This document shows, piece by piece, positions 1-8,706 of a DNA stretch of 49,347 bases (positions within the stretch are counted from its first letter, which is position 1; every line of letters starts with the position of its first letter). The DNA is taken from assembly GCA_030148985.1 (NCBI GenBank), contig JASBSJ010000010.1:1-49347 (forward strand), read 5' to 3'. The stretch is from Sphingopyxis sp. (GTDB lineage: Bacteria; Pseudomonadota; Alphaproteobacteria; Sphingomonadales; Sphingomonadaceae). Made by a program: the position numbers and the translations under genes. The notes below the pieces were generated by a model that did not search any database, was not told the DNA's origin, and saw only the letters and a list, made by a program, of their open reading frames with translations.

Positions 1-1109
<1,109 letters not shown>

Positions 1110-1148
1110 TCAATAATGGCAGAAAACTGCGTAACTTCACTCGGGATC

Positions 1149-1237
1149 GTCATCCCCGCGAAGGCGGGGATCGCTGTCGGCCTTGTTCAGCGTCGCTGCG
1201 CAAACCTCCAGCGGCCCCCGCCTGCGCGGGGGCGACG
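1149..1237. repeat. Intergenic inverted repeat, family A, inside the groESL operon
   Basis: Two GC-rich arms (CATCCCCGCGAAGGCGGGGA and GGCCCCCGCCTGCGCGGGGG) flank a variable middle. The same pattern recurs at 12761-12851 and 24175-24266. Here it lies between groES and groEL, so it must be transcribed within their shared mRNA. Confidence 0.85.
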
Positions 1238-1245
1238 GGCTAAGC

Positions 1246-1533
1246 TCAGGCGATGACGCCGAGGATGTCCGAGTCCTTCATGATCAACAGCTCTTCGCCG
1301 TCGACCTTGACTTCGGTGCCCGACCATTTGCCGAACAGGATGCGGTCGCCGGCCTTGACGTCGAGCGGGGTGACCTTGCCATCGTCGGCGCGGGCGCCCG
1401 AACCGACCGAGACAACTTCACCCTCCTGCGGCTTTTCCTTGGCGGTGTCGGGGATGATGATGCCGCCGGCCGTCTTTTCTTCGGCTTCGATACGGCGGAC
1501 GAGCACGCGGTCGTGCAGCGGACGAAATTGCAT
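1246..1533 (-). CDS. groES: Co-chaperonin GroES (10 kDa)
   Basis: Heptameric lid of the GroEL chamber. The 95-residue product begins [20 protein letters not shown], carries the mobile-loop region around [12 protein letters not shown] and ends near DSDILGVIA, the usual length and layout. An upstream in-frame ATG at 1572 would add 13 residues, but it overlaps the CIRCE operator. The ATG at 1533 is preceded by GGAGGG at a good distance and matches the family start. It is the first gene of the groES-groEL operon and is controlled by the CIRCE/HrcA site directly upstream. Confidence 0.98.
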   Translation of the reverse strand: MQFRPLHDRVLVRRIEAEEKTAGGIIIPDTAKEKPQEGEVVSVGSGARADDGKVTPLDVKAGDRILFGKWSGTEVKVDGEELLIMKDSDILGVIA

Positions 1534-1565
1534 GGATTTCCCTCCAATAGTGCAATGGATGTCGC

Positions 1566-1592
1566 TTAGCACTCACAAGGCGTGAGTGCTAA
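1566..1592. promoter_or_regulatory. CIRCE operator (HrcA binding site)
   Basis: Perfect TTAGCACTC-N9-GAGTGCTAA inverted repeat just upstream of groES. This is the canonical operator of the heat-shock repressor HrcA. It lies between the predicted promoter and the groES start, as expected for HrcA repression of groESL. Confidence 0.98.
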
Positions 1593-1599
1593 CAGCCGG

Positions 1600-1628
1600 C
1601 ATATGGGCGGCGTGTGTGACAGCGTCAA
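1600..1628 (-). promoter_or_regulatory. groESL promoter
   Basis: On the minus strand TTGACG (1628-1623) and CATATG (1605-1600) are separated by 17 bp, a good housekeeping-type -35/-10 pair immediately upstream of the CIRCE element. A heat-shock sigma contribution cannot be judged by eye. Confidence 0.7.
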
Positions 1629-1668
1629 GGCAGGCGCCCGAAAATTTTCGCACGCCGCGAGGCACAGG

Positions 1669-3099
1669 TCAGATGGGGCGCGGAGCGGCCTCGTGCAAGG
1701 GCGCTGCGACCCGGACCAGCCCTAGCCGCTCGCGCTGCATCCAGCGGGTGAGCATCAGCACCGCGACGATGGAGAGCCCGGCGGCAAGGCCGGTCCAGAT
1801 GCCGACGCCGCCCCAATCGCGTTCGAACGCCAGCCACGCGCCGACGCCGATGCCGATCACCCAGTAACCGAACAGCGCGAACAGCATCGGCACGAAGGTG
1901 TCGTGCAGGCCGCGCAGCATCCCCTGCGCCACGACCTGCGCGCCATCGGCGACCTGGAACAGCGCCGCGACGATCAGGAAACTGACCGCAAGTTCGGCGA
2001 CTTCGGCATTCGCAGGATTGCTGCGGTCGATGAACAGACCCGCGAGCGTTCCGGGGATCGCGAGCATGATCAGCGCCATCGCCGCCATGAAACCCGTGCC
2101 CATGGCAAAGCTGGTCCAGCCCGCGCGCCGGATATGATCGGCGTCGGCGCGGCCATAGCCGATGCCGACGCGCACCGTCGCCGCCTGCGCCAGTCCCATC
2201 GGCACCATGAAGGTGAGCGAGGCGAGTTGCAGCGCAACCGCATGCGCCGCGACCGCGGCGGTCGAAATCCAGCCCATCAGCATGACCGCGGCCGAAAAAA
2301 CCCCCGCCTCGAACGCATGGCTGATCGCAATCGGGGTGCCGATGCGCGTCATCTGGGCAAAACGCGGCCAGTCGCTGCGCCACCAGCGGCCGAGGAGGTG
2401 ATAACGGCGGAACTGCCGGTCGCGATACACGACGCCGACCATCAGCAGCACCATCACCAAATTGGTCAGCACGCTGCCCACACCCGCCCCGACGATGCCG
2501 AGCGCGGGCATCCCGAACTTGCCAAAGATCAGCGCATAGTTGAACAGGATGTTGCCCAGCACCCCGACGACGCCGACGATCAGCGACCACATTGGCCGCT
2601 CGAGCGCCGCGAGGAAGTTGCGGAAGGCCAGCGTCACGAGGAACAGCGGGATCGACCACATATAGGCGCGGACATAATCCTGCGCGAGCGCGGCGAGCAC
2701 CGGGTCCTGTCCGAGCAGGTCGAGAATCGCGCCGGTGTTCCACAAAATGACGAGCATCGGCACCGCGATGACGGCGACGAGCCACAAGGTCTGGCGAAAG
2801 GTGCGGCGAATGTCGCGCACCGAATTGGCGCGGCGCCCGATCTCGCTGGCCATCAGCGGCGATGCCCCCATCACCAGACCCATGCCGAAAATGCCGAGCA
2901 GCATGGCAAGGTTGAAGCCGAGCGATGAGGCCGCCAGCTCGGTCGGCCCCAGCCGCCCGACCATCAGCACGTCGGTCGCGCCGATCAGCGACATCGTCAG
3001 GTTGGTGAGGACGAGCGGCCAGGCAAGCGCCAGCGTCGCGCGAAATTCGGCGCGAAAGCCCTGCAACGGATGGGCGGTGGGGGAGGTCGGCTGGTGCAT
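1669..3099 (-). CDS. MATE family multidrug efflux transporter
   Basis: Inner-membrane antiporter of the MATE/NorM type, which exports cationic drugs or metabolites using a Na+ or H+ gradient. The 476-residue product has about twelve hydrophobic segments. The N-terminal MATE signature is visible (LAWPLVLTNL, then GATDVLMVGRLG) and is repeated in the second half (AISHAFEAGVF, then AVMLMGWIS), as expected for the two six-helix lobes. Length is normal for the family. It lies downstream of nothing obvious and ends close to the groESL promoter. Substrate cannot be inferred. Confidence 0.93.
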   Translation of the reverse strand: MHQPTSPTAHPLQGFRAEFRATLALAWPLVLTNLTMSLIGATDVLMVGRLGPTELAASSLGFNLAMLLGIFGMGLVMGASPLMASEIGRRANSVRDIRRTFRQTLWLVAVIAVPMLVILWNTGAILDLLGQDPVLAALAQDYVRAYMWSIPLFLVTLAFRNFLAALERPMWSLIVGVVGVLGNILFNYALIFGKFGMPALGIVGAGVGSVLTNLVMVLLMVGVVYRDRQFRRYHLLGRWWRSDWPRFAQMTRIGTPIAISHAFEAGVFSAAVMLMGWISTAAVAAHAVALQLASLTFMVPMGLAQAATVRVGIGYGRADADHIRRAGWTSFAMGTGFMAAMALIMLAIPGTLAGLFIDRSNPANAEVAELAVSFLIVAALFQVADGAQVVAQGMLRGLHDTFVPMLFALFGYWVIGIGVGAWLAFERDWGGVGIWTGLAAGLSIVAVLMLTRWMQRERLGLVRVAAPLHEAAPRPI

Positions 3100-3199
3100 A
3101 GCCGGCCCGGATAAGCGCGCGATTGTTACGGTTCAATAGGTTGCCGTCGGCGCGCGCGCCAATTGTCGGTGGGGGTGGCAGAAAGGCAACAGAATCATG

Positions 3200-3374
3200 C
3201 CTTCCCCCTTGATGGGGGAAGGATATGGAGCCTTATCGCGCAGCGATTAGGCGGAGTTGGATGGGGGTGAGGGTGCGTCCCGGCACCGCCGCTTCAGGCC
3301 GAAAGCACACCCCTACCGCTGCGACTAGCGAACAAGTTCGCAAGTCTCGCTGCCTCCCCCATCAAGGGGGAGGG
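3200..3374. repeat. Intergenic inverted-repeat element, family H
   Basis: The gap between the MATE gene and the DUF5706 gene holds a composite element. One edge is the palindrome CCTTCCCCCTTGATGGGGGA (from 3200), the other is CCTCCCCCATCAAGGGGGAG (from 3353), with a GGGGGTGAGGG segment between. No coding potential is supported here. Confidence 0.75.
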
Positions 3375-3376
3375 AT

Positions 3377-3934
3377 TCAGGTCCACACCCCGACCATCTC
3401 GACCCCGAACGCCACGAAGGTCAGCGTCAGGCCGACGACGAACAGGCGATAGGCATAGGCAAGATAGCGATATTTGCGCCGCGCGAGCACCATGCCGTTC
3501 TGATAGGTATCGCGCAGCATCGTTTCGTAAATGTCCTCCTCGCTGCGCAGGCGGGCCTTGACCGCGGCGATATAATCATCCTCGTCCATCTGCGAAAAGC
3601 GGCCGAAGAAGAGGATATTGCTGTGATCCTTGCCGTCCTTGTAGACGACGGGCGGCGCCTTTCCGACGCGCGGCAGCACCGCCGACACCGCGAGCAGCGC
3701 CGAGAGGAAGGAAAAGGTCGCCAGGATGGTGAGCGGCATCGCCAGCGCCCCCGCCCCGGCGCGCGCCTGTCCGATCGCCAGCGTGAAAACGACGAAGGTC
3801 GCGCCCATCAGGATCGACGCTTTCTGATCGGCCATCTGCGACAATTGCATCGTGATCTGCTGCGTCGTGCGCACCAGATGTACGGCATTGGGCGGAAAAC
3901 CCGCATCCGTCAGTGGCTTTGGATCGTCTGGCAT
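3377..3934 (-). CDS. DUF5706 / Pycsar-effector-type (PycTM) membrane protein, orphan
   Basis: A 185-residue membrane protein beginning MPDDPKPLTDAG. An amphipathic N-terminal helix (NAVHLVRTTQQITMQLSQ) leads into the motif MADQKASILMGATFVVF, then a hairpin of two membrane segments (about residues 39-56 and 64-88), a soluble middle (90-160) and a C-terminal membrane segment (162-184). This layout matches the DUF5706 family (PycTM), known as the membrane effector of Pycsar cyclic-nucleotide phage defence. No pyrimidine cyclase gene is nearby, so a defence role is unproven. An AAGGA site supports the start at 3934; longer in-frame starts would run into acp. It is divergent from acp-spt, which suggests an envelope role. 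Confidence 0.75.
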   Translation of the reverse strand: MPDDPKPLTDAGFPPNAVHLVRTTQQITMQLSQMADQKASILMGATFVVFTLAIGQARAGAGALAMPLTILATFSFLSALLAVSAVLPRVGKAPPVVYKDGKDHSNILFFGRFSQMDEDDYIAAVKARLRSEEDIYETMLRDTYQNGMVLARRKYRYLAYAYRLFVVGLTLTFVAFGVEMVGVWT

Positions 3935-4084
3935 CGGCCTGTCCTTATGTTCGACCCGCCACAGCGATGGCACGGCGCGCGTTTGTCGGCAAGATGCTGC
4001 CCTGTTCCCGCCGCAATCGCTTGCCAAGCCCGCGCCGGCGCGGCATTCCCGCGCGCAACATTCTTTCTTTATGGGACGCACCAG

Positions 4085-4321
4085 ATGAGCACCCCCTTGC
4101 AGGACCGGATTTACGGCCTGATCGAACCGTTCAATAAAAAGGGCGTCGCGCTGACCGATGCCACGACCTTTGCCGGCGACCTGGAATGGGACAGCCTGAC
4201 GGTGATGGATTTCGTCGCCGAGGTCGAGGACAGCTTCGACATCATCATCAGCATGAACCAGCAGGCCGAGATCGAGAATGTCGGCCAGTTGATCGCCGCG
4301 GTCGAGAAACTGCAGGGCTAA
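4085..4321 (+). CDS. Acyl carrier protein linked to serine palmitoyltransferase
   Basis: A 78-residue acidic ACP that presents an acyl thioester on a phosphopantetheine arm. The attachment serine is in LEWDSLTVMDF, followed by the usual acidic helix II and III regions. The housekeeping AcpP signature LGADSLD is absent, so this is a specialised ACP. It lies directly upstream of spt on the same strand, as in Caulobacter and other sphingolipid-producing alphaproteobacteria, where a dedicated ACP feeds serine palmitoyltransferase. The gap to spt is about 130 bp and is filled by a hairpin element. The start is the only ATG giving a complete helix I; the ribosome site is weak. Confidence 0.93.
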   Translation: MSTPLQDRIYGLIEPFNKKGVALTDATTFAGDLEWDSLTVMDFVAEVEDSFDIIISMNQQAEIENVGQLIAAVEKLQG

Positions 4322-4332
4322 ACTTCTTTTCC

Positions 4333-4435
4333 CGTTCGTGTCGAGCGAAGTCGAGACACCCGTCGGGACAGTGCAAGGTCGAGGGGCATCTCGACCCTTC
4401 GACTGGCTCAGGACAGGCTTCGCTCGATGCGAACG
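4333..4435. repeat. Intergenic inverted repeat, family D, between acp and spt
   Basis: Terminal arms CGTTCGTGTCGAGCGAAG and CTTCGCTCGATGCGAACG are near-perfect reverse complements. A second inner pair (GTCGAGACACC and GGGCATCTCGAC) extends the stem. It sits inside the probable acp-spt transcript. Confidence 0.8.
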
Positions 4436-4452
4436 GATTTTGGACATCTGAT

Positions 4453-5655
4453 ATGACCGACCTCTTCTCCAAATTCGACCCGCTGATCCAGCAGCGCGAG
4501 GCGCTGCTCTCCACCGGCGTCACCGATCCGTTCAGCCTGGTGATGGAAAAGGTGATCTCGCCCACCGTCGCCATCTGCAACGGGCGCGAGACGATTTTGC
4601 TCGGCACCTATAATTATATGGGCATGACGTTCGACGACGATGTCATCGCCGCAGGCAAGGACGCGCTCGACAAGTTCGGTAGCGGCACCACCGGCAGCCG
4701 CGTGCTCAACGGCACCTATCGCGGACACCGCGAGTGCGAAGACGCGCTCAAGGAATTTTACGCCATGGATCATGCCATGGTGTTTTCGACCGGATATCAG
4801 GCGAACCTTGGCATTATTTCGACGATCGCGGGCAAAGGCGACTATGTCATCCTCGACATCGACAGCCATGCGTCAATCTATGACGGGTGCAAGATGGGCG
4901 ACGCCGAAATCGTCGCCTTCCGCCACAACGACGTCGAGGCGCTGGAAAAGCGCCTGAAGCGCCTGCCGCCCGAGGCCGGCAAGCTGGTCGTGCTCGAAGG
5001 CGTCTATTCGATGCTCGGCGACGTCGCGCCGCTGAAAGAGATGGTTCGCGTCTCAAAGGAAAATGGCGCGATGGTCCTTGTCGACGAGGCGCATTCGATG
5101 GGTTTCATCGGTGAACATGGCCGCGGCGTTGCCGAGGCGCAGGGCGTTATCGACGATGTCGATTTCATCATCGGCACGTTCAGCAAGAGCGTCGGCACGG
5201 TCGGCGGCTTTTGCGTGTCGAACCACCCGAAGTTCGAGATTTTGCGGCTCGTCTGCCGCCCCTATGTGTTCACCGCGTCGTTGCCGCCGAGTGTCGTCGC
5301 GACCGCCGCGACGAGCATCCGCAAGCTGATGCACGGCAGCAACAAGCGCGCACACCTTTGGGAAAACAGCAAAACGCTGCACAAAGGCCTCAAGGATGTG
5401 GGCTTCACGCTCGGCACCGACGAGCCGCAGTCGGCGATCATCGCCGTCATCATGCCCGACCTCGAGCGCGGCGCGATGATGTGGGAGGCGCTGCTGGAGG
5501 AAGGTCTGTACGTCAATCTGGCGCGCCCGCCCGCAACTCCGGCGGGCATGACCTTGCTGCGCTGTTCGCTGTGCGCCGAACATTCGGCGGACCAGGTTGG
5601 CGAAATCCTGTCGCGTTTCGAACGCGCGGGCAAGCGCACCGGGATTATCGGTTGA
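4453..5655 (+). CDS. spt: Serine palmitoyltransferase
   Basis: PLP enzyme of the alpha-oxoamine synthase family. It condenses L-serine with a C16 acyl thioester to 3-ketodihydrosphingosine, the first committed step of sphingolipid synthesis. The 400-residue product has the expected PLP-site residues: His139 (DSHAS) stacking on the ring, Asp211 (DEAHS) and the Schiff-base Lys245 in GTFSKSVGTVGG. These are all offset by 20 from the characterised 420-residue Sphingomonas paucimobilis enzyme (H159, D231, K265). The start at MTDLFSKF is chosen because further in-frame codons upstream fall in the repeat element. The acp gene lies upstream on the same strand. Sphingolipids replace or supplement LPS in this group. 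Confidence 0.95.
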   Translation: MTDLFSKFDPLIQQREALLSTGVTDPFSLVMEKVISPTVAICNGRETILLGTYNYMGMTFDDDVIAAGKDALDKFGSGTTGSRVLNGTYRGHRECEDALKEFYAMDHAMVFSTGYQANLGIISTIAGKGDYVILDIDSHASIYDGCKMGDAEIVAFRHNDVEALEKRLKRLPPEAGKLVVLEGVYSMLGDVAPLKEMVRVSKENGAMVLVDEAHSMGFIGEHGRGVAEAQGVIDDVDFIIGTFSKSVGTVGGFCVSNHPKFEILRLVCRPYVFTASLPPSVVATAATSIRKLMHGSNKRAHLWENSKTLHKGLKDVGFTLGTDEPQSAIIAVIMPDLERGAMMWEALLEEGLYVNLARPPATPAGMTLLRCSLCAEHSADQVGEILSRFERAGKRTGIIG

Positions 5656-5768
5656 AGCGAGTGCATCGGCCGACCAGCGGATTCTTTTTCGCGGCGAAAC
5701 GAGCGCGCGAAGGGGTCGCGGCGGCTTCGCGGCTTTGCGGCCGGGCGCTTGTCCGGTAAGACAAGCCG

Positions 5769-7745
5769 GTGTTCGAGCGGGATCATGACAGCGAAACCGA
5801 AGGGCGGCGCGAGCGGATACGCTTCTGGCTGACGATCGGCGTGGCGACCATCCTTGCGGGGGTCGTGACCGCGCTCGTGCTGCTGCTGGCGCGCGCGAAC
5901 GATGATTATGACCGCTCGCTCGGCTGGCAATCGCAAAGCCTGGAGGTCATCGCGCAGACGCGCTCGGTCGACGCCGCGTTGGCGCGCGCCGAAGCGGCGC
6001 TGGGACGGTTTGCCGTCGGGCTGCAAAAGGAAGACGGGCGCATCTATGAACAGCAGTGGGGCCGCGCGCGGCAATATCTGACCCAGCTGGAGCGCAATGT
6101 GCGCGACAATCCGGCGCAGGCCGGGCTGGTTGAACAGCTGACGCAGGAAATGGACAGTCGCGGCACGCAGCTCGGCGATGCGGCGCTCAGCGCCAATTAC
6201 AACCAGACCGTTGCCGCCATTTCCAAATATTATGCCGCGGGTCAGGGCGACGGGCTGGCCAAGATCGACAGGCTGCTGACGCAGATCATCACCAACGAGC
6301 GCGCGCTGCTGCGCGAACGCAACCGCATCGCCGCCGCCGACCGCGCGAGCCTCAATCAGGCGATCCTGCTTTTTTCGCTGCTCGGCGCGGCGGCGGCGGT
6401 GCTCGCGATCGGCGCGACCTTCTCGCTGATCCGCGTGCAGGGCGAACGGCGGCTGGCGCGCCGCGAACAGGCAGCCGAAAGCGACCGCGCGATGCAGCTG
6501 GAGGCCGCGGTCGAGGCGCGGACCGCCGAGCTGGAGCGGGCGAATATCGCGCTGCGCGGCGAAATGGTCGAGCGCGAAGCGGCCGAGGCGCAGCTGCGCC
6601 AGGCGCAGAAGATGGAGGCCGTGGGCCAGCTGACCGGCGGCATCGCGCATGATTTCAACAATATGCTGGCAGTCGTCGTCGGCGGGCTGGAACTCGCCGA
6701 ACGCTGGCTGCCGGGCGAGCCCGAAAAGGCACAGCGCCACCTCGCCAACGCGCTCGACGGCGCCAACCGCGCCGCCGACCTGACGCGGCGGCTGCTCACC
6801 TTTGCCCGGTCCGAACCCGCGCGGCCCGAAATGACGGTGATCGACGAATCGATCGGCAGCTTTGCCCCGCTGATCGAGCGCACGATCGGCGACCGGATCG
6901 CACTGACGCTCGATCTCGATGCCGCAGGACAGGCGTGCTGGATCGACCGGCAGCAGTTCGAAAATGCGCTGCTCAACCTCGCCGTCAATGCGCGCGACGC
7001 GATGGACGGCCACGGCGCGCTGACCATTCGCACCCGCGGCGACGGCGAGGATGAAGCGGGCGGACTGGCGGTCGAAGTGATCGACACCGGATGCGGCATG
7101 TCGCCCGAGGTGCTCGAGCGCGTCTTCGACCCCTTCTACACCACCAAGCCCGCAGGCCAGGGCACGGGACTGGGCATGAGCCAGGTCTTTGCCTTTTGCC
7201 GCCAGTCGGGCGGCGAAGTGCAACTTGCATCGACCGAGGGCGAAGGCACGCGCGTCGCGATGCTGTTGCCGATCGCCAAGGCGCGGCCGGAGGTCGCCGC
7301 CGCCGAGGTGTCCGGCGACGTCATGGCGGCCACGGTGCCCGCCGATGCGCTCAGCATCCTGGTCGTCGAGGATGACGCGCGCGTCCTTGCGGCAACGGTC
7401 GACGCCGTGAGCGAACTTGGCCATCGCGCCATTGCGTGCAGCGACCCACTGGAAGCGGAAGCGCTTGTCGAGCGGCAGCTGGCCGCCGGGGACGGCGGGT
7501 TCGACCTGATCCTGACCGACGTCCTGATGCCGGGCCTGACCGGACCCGAGATGATCGCGAAGCTAAAGCAGCGCTGGCCCGCATTGTCGGTGCTTTTCGT
7601 CACCGGATATGCCGGCGATGCGGGCGAGATCGCCTCGTTCGGCGACCATGACGTGCTGCGCAAACCCTTCACCCTATCCGCACTCGATCAGGCGATAAGG
7701 CGCTGCGGCGACGCGCGTCGCGAAGGACAGCGGCTGGCGAGTTGA
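5769..7745 (+). CDS. Hybrid sensor histidine kinase with receiver domain
   Basis: Membrane sensor kinase of 658 residues starting with GTG. Order of parts: membrane segment (19-41), periplasmic all-helical CHASE3-like region (42-195), second membrane segment (198-221), coiled linker, HisKA domain with phospho-acceptor His294 in GGIAHDFNNML, HATPase with N (LLNLAVNARDAM), G1 (DTGCGM) and G2 (GTGLGM) boxes, then a receiver domain (about 529-650) with Asp584 in LTDVLMPG. No response regulator with an output domain follows, so the partner is unknown. It starts about 110 bp after spt and could be cotranscribed. A small hairpin (CTTGTC-N6-GACAAG) directly precedes the GTG codon. Confidence 0.93.
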   Translation: MFERDHDSETEGRRERIRFWLTIGVATILAGVVTALVLLLARANDDYDRSLGWQSQSLEVIAQTRSVDAALARAEAALGRFAVGLQKEDGRIYEQQWGRARQYLTQLERNVRDNPAQAGLVEQLTQEMDSRGTQLGDAALSANYNQTVAAISKYYAAGQGDGLAKIDRLLTQIITNERALLRERNRIAAADRASLNQAILLFSLLGAAAAVLAIGATFSLIRVQGERRLARREQAAESDRAMQLEAAVEARTAELERANIALRGEMVEREAAEAQLRQAQKMEAVGQLTGGIAHDFNNMLAVVVGGLELAERWLPGEPEKAQRHLANALDGANRAADLTRRLLTFARSEPARPEMTVIDESIGSFAPLIERTIGDRIALTLDLDAAGQACWIDRQQFENALLNLAVNARDAMDGHGALTIRTRGDGEDEAGGLAVEVIDTGCGMSPEVLERVFDPFYTTKPAGQGTGLGMSQVFAFCRQSGGEVQLASTEGEGTRVAMLLPIAKARPEVAAAEVSGDVMAATVPADALSILVVEDDARVLAATVDAVSELGHRAIACSDPLEAEALVERQLAAGDGGFDLILTDVLMPGLTGPEMIAKLKQRWPALSVLFVTGYAGDAGEIASFGDHDVLRKPFTLSALDQAIRRCGDARREGQRLAS

Positions 7746-7753
7746 ATCTTGTT

Positions 7754-7831
7754 CGTCATCCCGGCGAAGGCCGGGATCTCGCCGGCGCGTTACAGAGCGA
7801 GGTCGAGATCCCGGCCTCCGCCGGGATGACG
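7754..7831. repeat. Intergenic inverted repeat, family B
   Basis: Arms CGTCATCCCGGCGAAGGCCG and its complement at the far end flank a short middle with TTACAGA. It lies between two convergent genes. A second copy in the opposite orientation is at 17882-17959. Confidence 0.85.
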
Positions 7832-7839
7832 ATGGCTCT

Positions 7840-8700
7840 TCAGCGGATCGCGCCGCCCCTGATCAGGCGCGGCACCAGCGTCAGCGCGGCAAGAAGCGGC
7901 CAGCGGCGCTGCCACGGCTTGATCTCGATCTTGGTTCCCGCGTGGCGGTTGATCTTCCACGCCAGATAATCGATCCCGCCGGCATAGGTCAGGCTGGCCT
8001 TGGCGAGCCGCGCGATGCTGAGCAGCTTGCCTTCGATCCGTCGCCGCGCCCACCCGCCGCTGCGCGCACCCGCCGGGATGGCGGCGATCGCCGGGGCGCT
8101 GAAGCGTTCATAGCGGGCCGTATCGGCATCGACGACCGACTGCGCGCGGCCGCTGCGTTCGGCGCGCAGTTCGACCGAATAGGTGAGCCGAAAGGCGCGG
8201 CGCCACCAGTCGAGCGGCGGCTCGCCCTCCCGACGCCCCGCCGCGGCAAGCAAGGCCGGTGCGGCGCGCGCAACCGCGGCGACCGCCCGGCCGCGCGCGG
8301 TATCATCGACCGCCCAGACGAGGCGCGAGGGCTGCGCAAAGCGCGCCCATACCGACACGTTGCGCGTTTCGGTTCCGTTGAGGCGGTGAAAGTCGGCTTC
8401 GCTCAGCACCGCATATTTGGCGATCAACCCGGCGTGCTGAAACGGAAAGACGTTGGGCGGGATCAGCCGATTCGCGGCCGCCATCCAGCGTTTCGGATAG
8501 GCGTCACCATAATCCGAGACGATCAGGTAGAAATCGAGCATCAGCCCGTCGAGCGCGCTCATCCGCAGACAGCTTCCATAGAAGAGCACCGCGCGCGCGG
8601 CGCCCGGATATTCGGCCGCGATCGCCGCCGCCATCGCGGACACGCGCGGATCGACGGGAACCGCCAGCTCTTCGCGGACGAGGTCGGTCAGGCGGGTCAT
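7840..8700 (-). CDS. Nucleotidyltransferase-like protein, possibly acting on lipid head groups
   Basis: A 286-residue protein with a segment resembling the nucleotidyltransferase fold: VLFYGSCLRM (Gly42-Ser43) followed by MLDFYLIV, where the usual DxD metal pair reads Asp56-Phe-Tyr, so one carboxylate is missing or displaced. The C-terminal half is Ala/Arg-rich with no recognised domain. It starts 6 bp after the lipid kinase stop on the same strand, so the two are cotranscribed. In Caulobacter a nucleotidyltransferase-type gene also sits among sphingolipid genes (from memory). A role in sphingolipid head-group modification is therefore an inference; the protein may also be a degenerate, non-catalytic relative. 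Confidence 0.6.
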   Translation of the reverse strand: MTRLTDLVREELAVPVDPRVSAMAAAIAAEYPGAARAVLFYGSCLRMSALDGLMLDFYLIVSDYGDAYPKRWMAAANRLIPPNVFPFQHAGLIAKYAVLSEADFHRLNGTETRNVSVWARFAQPSRLVWAVDDTARGRAVAAVARAAPALLAAAGRREGEPPLDWWRRAFRLTYSVELRAERSGRAQSVVDADTARYERFSAPAIAAIPAGARSGGWARRRIEGKLLSIARLAKASLTYAGGIDYLAWKINRHAGTKIEIKPWQRRWPLLAALTLVPRLIRGGAIR

Positions 8701-8706
8701 CTAGGG

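Noticed and set aside
1534..1572. Upstream start for groES (108 residues)
   Set aside because: The extension overlaps the CIRCE operator and is not conserved; the ATG at 1533 has a better ribosome site.
3377..4321. A complete Pycsar defence system
   Set aside because: Only the effector-type protein is present. The genes nearby encode lipid enzymes, and no nucleotide cyclase was seen.
5262..7424. Long minus-strand open frame opposite the hybrid kinase gene
   Set aside because: It has no recognisable domain, shows Ala/Arg/His-rich shadow composition and lies fully opposite a gene with clear kinase motifs.
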